Shown here: piece by piece, positions 35,401 through 47,700 of the stretch | Layout of the letters: every line of letters starts with the position of its first letter | How positions within the stretch are numbered: the first letter of the stretch is position 1 | Assembly (NCBI RefSeq): GCF_000002995.4 | Contig: NW_025062477.1 | Coordinates: forward strand, 10,140,649-10,204,648 | DNA length: 64,000 bases | Source: Brugia malayi | Taxonomy: Eukaryota; Nematoda; Chromadorea; Rhabditida; Onchocercidae | Direction of reading: 5' to 3' | Notes under the pieces: model-generated | Databases searched by the model: none | What the model saw: the letters and a program-made list of their open reading frames with translations, nothing else | What the model was told of the DNA's origin: nothing | Made by a program: the position numbers and the translations under genes

Positions 35401-38400
35401 TCCATTCTGTAACAAAATTCAAAAAAAAAAAAAAAAAAAAACAGACTTCAACCATAACTTTTTCTTTTACTTACTTTTTGGCCTGAATTTGATGAAACAG
35501 TTGAGAGTGCAGATGTTGGCCTAGAAGATCCAGTACTGGCTGTTTTATTTGTACAATTTGTTGGTGTATCGGTATGTGATTTTGTTGTTGTATCATTTAT
35601 TGTTAATCTTTAAGAAAAAAAAAAATTTTTTTTTTTTGAAGTTATATAATTTTAAAATAAACAAACATTTGATTTAATTCATATTTTATCTTTTTTTACT
35701 TTATTGTTTTTTATTTTTACTTTTATTTTATCTTTTTTCATTTTTCTATTTTATATTTTAAATAACTTACATTTCTTTATCAAAATGAATTTGTGTTTGT
35801 TGTATTTTTGCAGTTTCAAATTTTGGTGATAAAATGATTGCTTTCTTAGCCCAATCAGTGCATGGCTTTCGTTCAATAAATGTTCGAGCACTATCAGTAG
35901 GATAATTCTCGATTGTTGGCCAAACATATGTTGGCACTACTTCAATTTGATTAATTCCCTGTTTAGAAAAAAAAAATAAATAAATGATAAAATTATTTAA
36001 AAAAAAAAAAAAAATTAAAAAAAAAAGAAATTTAAAAGAAAAAATTTTCCTTGCATAAAAATGATAAAGTTATGATTGTATTAAAATAAAAAATAAAAAG
36101 AATTGAAAAAACAAACATTTCACACTAACTTTTTCATTTTTATTTTCCTCAACAATTATATTAATTTGTTCAGGCATTTGAATTTTCAATTCATTAATTT
36201 CAATTATTTCAATATTTTCCTCAATTGGTATCACATGTTGTGGTGTCATTTTTCGAATTGCTATTTCAGTTGCACCTTCAGCTATTTGCTCCATCGCTTC
36301 ATCTTTACCAATTTTTTTGATCTAAATTTTTAAAAAATAAAACAGAGAAAAAAAAAGGAAAAAAAAAAAGGAAAAATCTATTATGCAATTTAAATTTTCA
36401 TATAAAATGAAATAAAAAATGAATAAAAAAATATTTCAGTAATAAAAAATTATAATTTTGTAAACTTTTACAGTCATAATATCTAATTACATCCTTTTTT
36501 CTTTTTCGAATTATTTTTATAAATTCCATTTTTATTTATAAAAGGAATATATTTCATATTTAGCTAAAAAATAAATAAAATAAGTAAGCAAATATATGTT
36601 TGATTACTAAAGAAATTATATGCAAACGAAAATATTATTCAATGTATAAAAATACATAAAAAAGTAGAATCCTCTGCTAATATTAAAATATTTGCTTAAA
36701 AAAAAATGCTTATTTTTTAATTTAGACATTCAATTTTTTTTTTTTTAAAAATAAAAGCTTACAGAAAATTTCGATGCTTTTTCAGCATTTTGTTGCAAAT
36801 CAATTTCTTGTGCATACGTTATTTCACGACGTTTTTCCGGTGGTTTATTTTGTTCCATTTCAATCTCTTTTACATTTGATAATATTTCCACTGGTACCAA
36901 AAACTAAATTTTTAAATTTTAAAAAATAATTTTTGCCTTCTTTTTCTTTTATTTTTTTGAAATTCTTTTAATTTACTATGAAATAGTAGAGATATTCTGA
37001 GCAATTGTGCTTTATCAAGCATAAAATATTATTTTTCATATAACTAAAAATTAAATATAATCGTTAAATAATTATTTCAGTTCAATTTAGCGATCGCTAT
37101 TAAATCATTAGACTATTAAACAAAAAATTTGAATACTTTTTTTTTTGTTTCAAAATAATTCAGTGGATAGAAAAAAAATTTTTGTAAAAATTAGCTTTTT
37201 AAACTATCGTTTCTGATTGATTACTTCATCTTAATCTTGTATAAAAGAAATTAAATTAACATAATTAGCTCTACAAGTTCATATCATTTCTAAAAATTTT
37301 ATTACTATTAAATTAGCATAATTAGCTCTACAAGTTCATATCATTTCTAAAAATTTTATAACTATCTTTAATTGTAGTAATTCCATCTTCAAAAATGAAA
37401 AAGATAAAACTTTTATAAATTTAAAGAGCAATTTACAATTACTTAATTCTATGAAATCATTTTGTAAGAAAAAAAAAGGAAAAAAAAAACAATTGGAATA
37501 GTTTAAATAAAATCTCTTTCTTATCTTTTTCTTCTTCTCTCATAATTTTTACTGATTTACCGATTGATCGAATATTTCGTCGCAGATTTCGTCAATTTCA
37601 ATATTATCATCTTCTTGCATTGATGCAGATACCAGAGGTGGAATTGAAATTGATGAAATCTACAAACAAAAAAAAAAAAAAAAGAAACTTTTTAAAATAA
37701 AATTTAAAAAATTAAAGTGGAAAATTTTTTTCAACGAAACATTTTCAAATACATAAATAAAAAAATATATTAAAAAATTATGCAAAAATATTAAAAATTA
37801 CAACAAAATATTAATGAAATACTTTGAATAATTTATTTAATTCTAGAAATAATGTAATATAATGAAAAATTTTGTTATTAATTTTTTAAAATATTTCTTT
37901 ACTAATAATATATTTTTCAAAAATTAAAAACTACTACATTTCTTTTAAATCACTAATTGCTGTTTTTTTTCTTTTTTAAAATTATTTCAAATTTTTGCAT
38001 AAATTTAAATTGTATTATCATATACTTACGCTATCAATTGCAGCAGATTCTAATGGTTCAATTGAAATATTTTCAGTTATACACAAATCTTCCGATGTAT
38101 CATCATCTAGTTCCTCTTCATCATCCGTATATTCAGTAGTATCATTATCATTATCATTATCATTATCATCACTATTATCATCGTCATCAACATCATCATC
38201 ATCATTTTCATCGCTTCTACATAATTCTTCTTCATACTGTAAGTTAAGTTATACTGTAATTAGAGGCTTTTTTTCACAGTTTAAGTAAAAAATGTGCTTT
38301 TTTACCTTTTTTTTGTACAACTTCATTATACATTGGCATATGCCATCACACTGAGTTAAAAATTTATTTTTCTTCCTTATTTAGGCAAAAAAAGAAATCA

Positions 38401-41400
38401 TTTTTGTATATTTCTTCTCCATCATACTGTAAATCATACGGTAGTTCGAGCTTTTTTAAGCATTAAATTTTTAGCATCATTTTAGAGGAAAAAAAAAAAA
38501 AAACATAAAGATGAATTTTAAAATACATTAGCAGAAAATGGAATATAATTTGAACCTCCGAATCATCGTAAAATTCACTAGATGACAATGAATCGTCTTC
38601 ATTTGTCTCCTTTAATGCTGCTTTTTGAACAAGTTTTAGTGTAAAACCAACATCAATATTATCTCGATACTGTATATCATCATACTGTAAGTAAGAAAAT
38701 TAGAAATTACAAAAAAAAAAACTTTTTTTTTTTTAATTTCATAAATTTTGTTGCATTTTTTATTAATTGCTTACGTCATCGATAGGTGAAGAAATCGGAC
38801 TGAAATAAACACCAAAACCTGACGATGTTGGACGATAATCATCATTTTCCAAATCATCTCTATTTCTTGAATGACGTTCTAAAGTTTTACCAATATATTT
38901 TCCAATGATATCAAACCATTATAAAATTAAGATTTAAATTTAATTTTTCATTTAGATAATTTAAGCCAAAGAGTTTTTTTTTTTAACTTGGATAACTGAA
39001 GTCAAACTAATAAAATTGTTATTTTATTTAAACAAAACTTTTGATTTTTAAAATTTATTTTACGAATTCAATTTTCAAACAATTTATTTCTAAATTTTTT
39101 GCAAATTTTGCTAAAATGATGTGAATCATTTCACCTTCAGAGTTAAAATCATCAATATCTTCATAATCTGATAACGATTCCACCGATTCTTCCTGTGTTG
39201 AATCCCAATCATCCGTGCCATCATAGCTAACTGATGTTGTTAGCACTGGTGCTGGTACTGCCATAATTTCCGAAACACGTCCTCGATTATCATTATTTCT
39301 GTATTAAAACAAAACACCAACTAATTAATTATTTAATTAATTAATTAAGGATGAAAAAAAAATTTAATGTTTTTTTTGTTCTTTTTCATTTTGCTTTTTA
39401 TTTTTTTTTTTTTTATCCATGCAGTATTATGTTTCGAAAATTGAAAGTAAACCTAATAGAAACTAACCTTGTTGGTACTTCAACAATAAATTCTTCGTTA
39501 AAATCATTTTCATAGTATGGAATTGGTGAAATAAAACGTTTTCGACTTTCCGATAATGAAACTGGATAAAGATCACCTAGAAAAGAAGTACGATTAAAGG
39601 CATAAATTATATCATTTTTTCTAGCACAAAATAAAACATAAATAAAATTAATAATGTCAGTTTTTTAAATTCATTATTGAATATTTTACTGTCTCTTAAA
39701 AAATCTTAATTATAGTTAAAAATTTATATTTAATTAAATTTTTAATTATTACAATGTTTTTTTCTTCATGCGAAATAATTTGCTGGAAATGACAAAATTT
39801 TAATGCTTTAAATGCATTATCATATTTTTTGTTTAAGATAATTTAATAGTTTTGAATTTGTAAGACTTTTTTCACTTTTTCTTTTAAAAAGATTTCAAAA
39901 AAAAAAAAAAAATTTATATTTACTGCAAATGCAAATAAGAAATTTCAGTTAGCTCAAAATGCAATACACTTTTTTTATTTGAATAATAGCCTTAAACATT
40001 ATTTTTCTAATGTTCACATTTCTAAAAAAAAAAATTCCTCTTTTTTTCTAATTTATTACTTTTTTTAATAAAAAAATTAAATTACAATTTTTTTTTTTTG
40101 TTTAAAATTATGTGATATTTTTTTAAAAAATTCGTTTTTTCTTTTAATACTCTAAGAAATTCGATTAAACTTTTTTATGCATCAGTTGAAATGATAATAT
40201 TTGCTATATAATATTTAGATTTCATTTGAATGTGAAAGTATTTTAAGGTTAATTTTTTTCGATTTAATGCTTTTAGATTTGACTGAAAATTTTTTATTTT
40301 AAAGTTAATTTTTTATTTTAGTAATCGAAATTTAATTGTAAAATGTGAGCTTTTTTTGAAGCTAATTTTTCCTTCAATACTTACTTAATTGGATTGAAAG
40401 AAAACGGAAACTTTTTTTTTTGGGGGGGATCCTATTTGCTATAGCTACTCACCATTAAATTATCAAAAAAATACGATCTGTGTTGGCTGAATTCATCATT
40501 TAGGGCATTAGAAAGCAACCTCTTGGCTTTCCTTCCGTTTTGCTAGCATCCGGTTGCAATTCGATTGTTTCCGAAACGGACACATCATTTTCAATATTAT
40601 CCTTTTGCGCATTCAATATTATTACATTTCCTATAAATTATTTATATTTTTTTTTTTTATTTAATTTTACAAATTATTTATTAAACAATGAAAGAATAGG
40701 TTAAATTTTATAAAATTTATTAAACAATATTTTTATTGAAATAATATATTGTTTTTTTTTTTTAATAAGTAATTATTTTTAGTAATAAATGTAAAATCTG
40801 TATTTGAAAATTTTCAAAAAGTGAAAATCTATTAAAGCTTCGTTACCATCATCACTATCGTCATTATCATCATCATCATCAGCAGCATCACTGTCATCAT
40901 TATCATCATCATCATCAGCAGCATCACTGTCATCATTATCATCATCACTATCATCACCGTCGTCATCGTCATCATTATCATCATTAATATCATTGTTTTT
41001 CATGATACCAAAATTGATATTATCATCAAATGTAAATTCCGTGGTAAGATGATTTGGTGAATTTTGTGCTGATGGTTGTGTAATAAGCAATAATGGCGGC
41101 TTTCGATTAATTATATTTTGCTAAAATAAAAAGTTAATAATAAATTAAAAGTTAGTATCAAAACTATGTTTTGAATAAAAAATAGAAAATGAATAATTAA
41201 ATAATAAATTTATTTGCATATACTATGAATAACAATTATAGTTGGATTAAATGGAATGATTTAATTAATTTGCCTTTTTTTTTTTCAAATTCATCTCAAA
41301 AAAATTAAACCTAGAAAGTATCAGTAATCAAAAAGATATGTAGTAAATTCTATACCAGAATAATTGATTAATTTAACGAAATTTCTAACAATTTTAGTAA

Positions 41401-41688
41401 TTAAAATTATGAATAAAATTGAGGATAAGGTCGAACAATAGAAATTTGTCGCTGATTTATTTTTAATTTCTTAAATTTGTTATGACTAGCGTTTTTCTTT
41501 CCATTTAAATTTACGAATAGATTCATTACTTTGTTTTCGACTTCCTTTTTTTCCTCTTTTGCTTTTTCTTCTTCCTCCTTCTCCTTTTCTCTCTCTCCCC
41601 CTTCTTCCTCCTCTTCTTCTAATTGTTCGTCATCCATTTCATTTTCCGGTTCAAGAATTGTTCCGGTTTTCTTCATACTTTGAATCTA

Positions 41689-41719
<31 letters not shown>

Positions 41720-44700
41720 CATATTTAATTGTTGAACTCTTTGAATGAAATTTAATTTCAAATTACTGTATTCAAATTTCAATTATTTTATATTCACTAC
41801 TGATATATAAAAATTATCTCTGTATATGTAAGAAAAATCATGATTAACTGAATATAACGATAAAATCATTATCCATACGGAATCAATGTTTTACATATTT
41901 CCGTACAGAATTATTACATACTGCAAAATTGTACATTTGCGCATCAATTTGGAATTGAAATTGTTACTCGAATTGTACAATTGTTACTGATAAAATGAAT
42001 AGTACTTTGATAATTAATAAAAAAGTTTGATAATTAATAAAATTTGTTTATTTTTTAAAAAAAAGAAAAAAAAAATAAATGATTACATTGTTATCAGCCA
42101 TATATTGTTGATCACTAACACATTCTAATCTTTGATCATCTAAAATTAATTTTATTATTTTAAAAAAAAGCAAATATCTTTCAAGAAAATTTGAAGTGAA
42201 TAAAAAAAAAATACAAATTCTGGCTAAAATTATAATACTAATTAATAAATTGCATTTAATTCTATTTGATGAAAGAAACATTTTTTTTTTGAAAAAAGAA
42301 ATGAAATTATAAATTCTGATGTGATGGATGCAATATTTTGATATTTTAAATCGATTAATAATACTTTTAAATTAATAATGTAAATTAATAATAAAAAAAT
42401 TGGATCATTAATTACGATTAATAATATTAATTGAAGTAAAGAAGAATTAATAAAAAAAAATTAAATTAAAAAACAAAAAATAAAAATAAAAAATTATAAT
42501 TTCTAATAATTGAAATTTTTTTCTTTCAAATTTTCATTGCTAACAAATTAAATGCAACGATTTCTTTGTTTTTGTTGAATTTTAAAATGTCTAATTGAAT
42601 ATCAGAAGATCGTAGCAATTAAACGACTATTTAAAATTTATTTGTTTTTGTCTAAATGTCAATTTAAAAATAAATTTGATGAAGCAAAATTGTAAAATTT
42701 GAGTAATTTAATATCATTTTTATAAATATAAAAACAGATAATCAATGACGGATAAATTTTAAAACTTTTTTTAAAAAATTTAAACTTTTAAAAAAAATCA
42801 AAAAATAAAAATTCATAAATGATAATAACAAATCAAATAAATAAATTGCTGGAAAATAGACGAAGATAATTTCTAATTTCAACCCTCGATTTTGTCTAAT
42901 TTTGTTTTTTCTTTTAAATAATAAAATAAATTATGTAAAAATTTTTGAAATTTCCAATAAATAAATTAAAATTCAAAGAGTTTCTTTTTAAAATATGAAA
43001 ATAATAGTAGCTAAAAAAAGTTATTTATATCGAAAGATTATTTCCACTGAAATTTGTTCATAAGTTCAAATGAAAAAATTTTTGAAAAAATCTTGAATTA
43101 TTTAAATTTACATATGCCAGGCAAGAGCAGAAATTTTTTTTTTTTAATGATTTAACGAGAGAAAATTTTTGATAATTTAATAACTGTAAATTGTTATGCT
43201 AAATCTCAAATTATCAAATTGGAAATATTTTTCAGAGCAGTTTTTATCAGTGATTATCATTTATTAATATCAATGATAATTTCACTGTATTTGAAATTAT
43301 TTGTTTAATTTCAGTGCAAAATCTTAAGCATTTAAATGATAGAGCAAAGGAGAAAAAAACAAAGAAAAAGTTTTTTATAAAATAAAAAAAATTTTTTTTG
43401 ATAACTATTTTTATTCATTTTAATTAAAAAAAAAAAAAAAAAAAAAACAAAATTCAAAACAGCAAAAAGAAATTTTTTTTGCTTTTATTTCTTATATTTA
43501 CATTTTATTGTTTATGATTGAATCATTTAAATGGAAGGAATAAATTTAAAACAAAATGATAATTTCATTTTATATCATTTAATAGTCCAAATGATCATTA
43601 ATTAATAAAATAATAAATTTTTGCATAAAATTTTTAAACGAAGTAATTGTGATTTAAAAAAAAAAAGCAAAACGGAAAAGTCTGAGCAATTAATCTGAAT
43701 CATTTTCTATTTATTTATTCAAATCGTACCATCAAACTTTTTTAATTCACTCCTCTCTCTCTCTCTCTCTTTTATCCTCTTTCCCTATTTATTACCCTCT
43801 CTCTCTCCCTCTCATTTCATTTAAAATTTTTTTTTTTGAAAAGGTAATAATAAACAAAATAAAATTTTAAATCAATATTTTCATTACTTAAAATATTTCG
43901 CCTTTTTTTTTCGCTTCAAAATTTTTATTTTATTTTCATACCTTTTTAAGTCTTTCAATTTTTCTTTTAAACTTTCTCACACGTTTACACGTACGCATTC
44001 ACGCACGCAGAAAAATACACACATAACAAATACGTATGGAAAATAAGTACGCCTACATACAGTGATTTATGCGAAAAAAAAAAAAAACAAAGTTTCAGTT
44101 TACTAAGCAAACTTAAAGCATTAAATTTTTACAGTGTCTTAATTTTAGTATTGATCAAGAAAAAAAAAAAAGAAAACCGGAATTACCGGAAAATAATTTG
44201 ATCGTTGAGAAATTGTAATATGTTTTAAACGATAAAATGTTATAATAATGGTGAAAAAAAAATAATTAAATTAAATTAATTTAATTTAATTTACCTAATC
44301 CTTTAAATAATGGTAATTCCACAATTTCCGTAACATCGTTGTCACATTTCAATTCCTGAAATTGCTTTTTAGTAAAATTTACAATTATTACTAATTGTAT
44401 TTGAGTTAAAATTTAAACTAATAATGAATTATGTCGATTAATTAATTAAATTAATTTGTAATCAGTTTGCCTCTGATCTTTGTATTTAATTTTGTATTCA
44501 TTTTATATTTGGCACCGTTATTAAATATCGATACTTGAATCGTTTGTTTGTTTTTTTTATAAATTAATTATAATAACATTATCATGATTATTACCATTAT
44601 TAATTAGCAAATAGCTGTAATAATAATAATAATAAAATGACAATAACAACAATAATAATTTATAATATTATAATTTTAATGATAACAATAACTATAAATA

Positions 44701-47700
44701 ATAGTAGTAACAATAATATTATTAATAATAATAATAATAGTAATAGAAATACAATTTAGCAAATAATTAAATACATATTAGAAATGAAATTGACAGAGAG
44801 AAATTTACGGTTTCATTCGATTTAATGACAAAATTTTCATTATTGATTGGAACTGTTGAAATTTCTGCATCATTTTGATTAGCAATTAACGATGACGAAT
44901 CTATTTGATTAGCATTTTCTACAATTATTAATTAATAATTAAATATTAAGTATTACTTTTTATATTTAAAAAAAAAAAAAAACAAATATAAGAAAGAAAA
45001 AGTAAATTTGAAAATTTTACAGCACATATAAATGAGAAAAAATAAATAAAAAAGTACAAGAAAAAAGAAATTTATTTTTTTTTTTCAAATTTAAAATTTT
45101 CTTTTCAAACTGAAATAAGAAAACAAAATTTTTTTTTTCTTCAACAATTTATTCAAACTTTGCAAAAAAAAAAGGAAAAAGAATTATTATTCAAACCTTT
45201 TAGTATTGGAATAGAATTTGAAGCATTTTCCATCGATATTATTTCATTTTCATTCGAACAAACTACTTTTTTCAATTTATTATCCTTAAATTTTCATACA
45301 AATTCAACAACAAAAGAAAAAATTGATAATAAAAATGAATCAATTTTATCGAAATTTTTAATTCAGTTTAATTTTTTTTTTTTTTTAAAAATTTTTTTTT
45401 TGAAAAAAGAAAATGTTTGTTTTTTTTTAATTCCTTCTTTTTTTTTTTGAGGAAAAGATATATTTATAAAAAAGTTAATTTTATAAATTTTTGCAATTTA
45501 ATTTTTTTAAATTTTGATAAATTGAAGAATATTTCAATGAGTATACCTCTGATACGTCTTGCTCATTAAGTTTAGCAATGCCACGCAAAATATCTTTTAA
45601 TTCAAAAATTTCATTAGCTGAAAATTTCTCGTCACCTTCGTCATCATTAGCAGCTCTAGCAGTTTCATTTTTATTTTCGCTATATGACGCATATTTTGTT
45701 CCATCGGAAAAAATAAAAAAAATTGAAAAATGAAATAAAAGAAATATGTGAAAGTTTTCATTTCGTTATTAATTATAAATAAGTAATAAATAAGTAAATA
45801 AATTAGAAAATATAGTATCATTTATTTATTTATTTATGCATTGATTTATTTGCTTGTTTGTTTACCTATTTATATATTTACTTATTTACTTACTTATTGA
45901 TACATTTATTTATTTATTCATTTATTTGTTTACTTACTTATTTATTTATTTACTTGTTTATATATTTATTTATTTATTTGCTTACTTATTTATGTATTTA
46001 TTTATAATAACAACATTGTCTTACAAAATTATTTCATTTATTTTATCACAAATGATAAAAAATATAATTGATAACAATTTTGATAATCAAAATATATTAC
46101 TATTATCACAAAATTTTTGTATAAAATGAAAAGGCCAAAAAAAAATTTTAATTATTAAAAAAATTTAATTTAACTTACAAAATTTACTATCATTTATTAA
46201 ATGATTATTTGATATTTCGTGATCTTTTGGATATCGATTGTAAAATTTCTCCAATCGTTGCTTGACATTATCATCTGATTGAGAATGTTCCTTCAGAAAA
46301 AAAAAAGCACAAATAAATATTTAAATTTAATTTTTAACAAAATTTTTAAAACAGTTGAATTAATAAGAAATATGAAAGAAGTAATTGTAAAATTGCATGA
46401 ATTAAATTTTGAAGATACTAATTTGCTATATTTAATTTTTAAATTAATACAAAAAAAATTTTGAATGTATGAAAAGGTATAAAAATGTTAATTTTTATTT
46501 AATACAAAAATAAAGTAAATATTATATGTAGTTTTCTTTTTTTTTTTTTGTTTAATTTTTAATTTTTTATAATTTTAATTTATAATAAACTAATATTTTC
46601 AAAATTCATTTAATTTTAAAATTCTTTTTCATTTCATGTAAAAATAATAATCAAAATCATATCACTTTATCAGTGATAACAAAATTTTTTCCTATTAAAA
46701 AAATTTTTATTAAGTATTGATAAATCCATTTTAAATATTTTATATATAATATGAATAACTTATATAATTTAATAAATAAAAATTCATTCAAAAATTCTTA
46801 TCTGTAATTTAAATGAAATTGTTAAAAAATTTTTAATAAATGCATTTGATGACAAATTATCACTACAATATTTTTTAAATTGATAAAATATTCATAAATT
46901 TTTTATATTAATTTTTGTTCTAATAATAGCAAATTAATTGTTTTTGTGTAAGAAAAATAAATTTTTAAATTTATAAAATAATTTTCATTTTTTTTTTTTG
47001 ATTTCTAAATTTTCTTCTACTACAGTTAATGATGAATACTTTAACTTATTTCTTTAAAAAATATATAATTTTTTTATACTAATATATAATTTATAGAATT
47101 TTTATAATATATTTTATTTTAATTTTTATTTTTTAATTTTATAATTTGTAAATTATAATATATAATTTATATAATTTTTTTTAATACTAATTTTGTTACT
47201 TTACATTTACTTAATTTATACTATATGTATTACTTATACTATATTACATTTCTTATACAATTTATACTTATATTTTATTATATTTGATGATAGCCTTAAC
47301 TCATTTTAAAGAAGAAAAAATATATTTATCAAAAAATTTTTTTTTAAAGTAAAAAAATGCAAAAAATAAATAAATAAATAAATAAGTGGAAAATTTAAGA
47401 AAATTATTTACTCTATCGGTAGAAAAACGTAACGTTGATTTGTATTCTCGATTTAATGCATAATTTCGCTCTCGTCCAATATAACTTGGAGTTTGCGAAC
47501 GATTATTACGTGGCAACGTTCCGTACGATGATGACGCATAACCGGACGTGGAATAGTGACTTGGCGTATAACTAATAATAATAAATGAAAGAAATTAAAT
47601 TAAATTAAATTAAATAATATTATATTATATTTGCAAATGAATGATTATAATAATTTAGTTTTGAATGTTTAAATTTTAATTGAATTTGCTTTGAACAATA

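Noticed and set aside
35771..35958. INCENP IN-box similarity (CTDWAKK...)
   Set aside because: Only a loose P-x-W-A resemblance; the segment is not C-terminal and spacing differs from the family.
37995..38288. Ser-rich 97-aa plus-strand ORF
   Set aside because: Antisense of the Asp-rich exon 18 of the giant gene; poly-GAT read backwards gives poly-Ser.
45160..45450. 96-aa plus-strand ORF
   Set aside because: Antisense to giant-gene exon 7 and flanking poly-T introns; the minus strand has acceptor, donor and correct phase.
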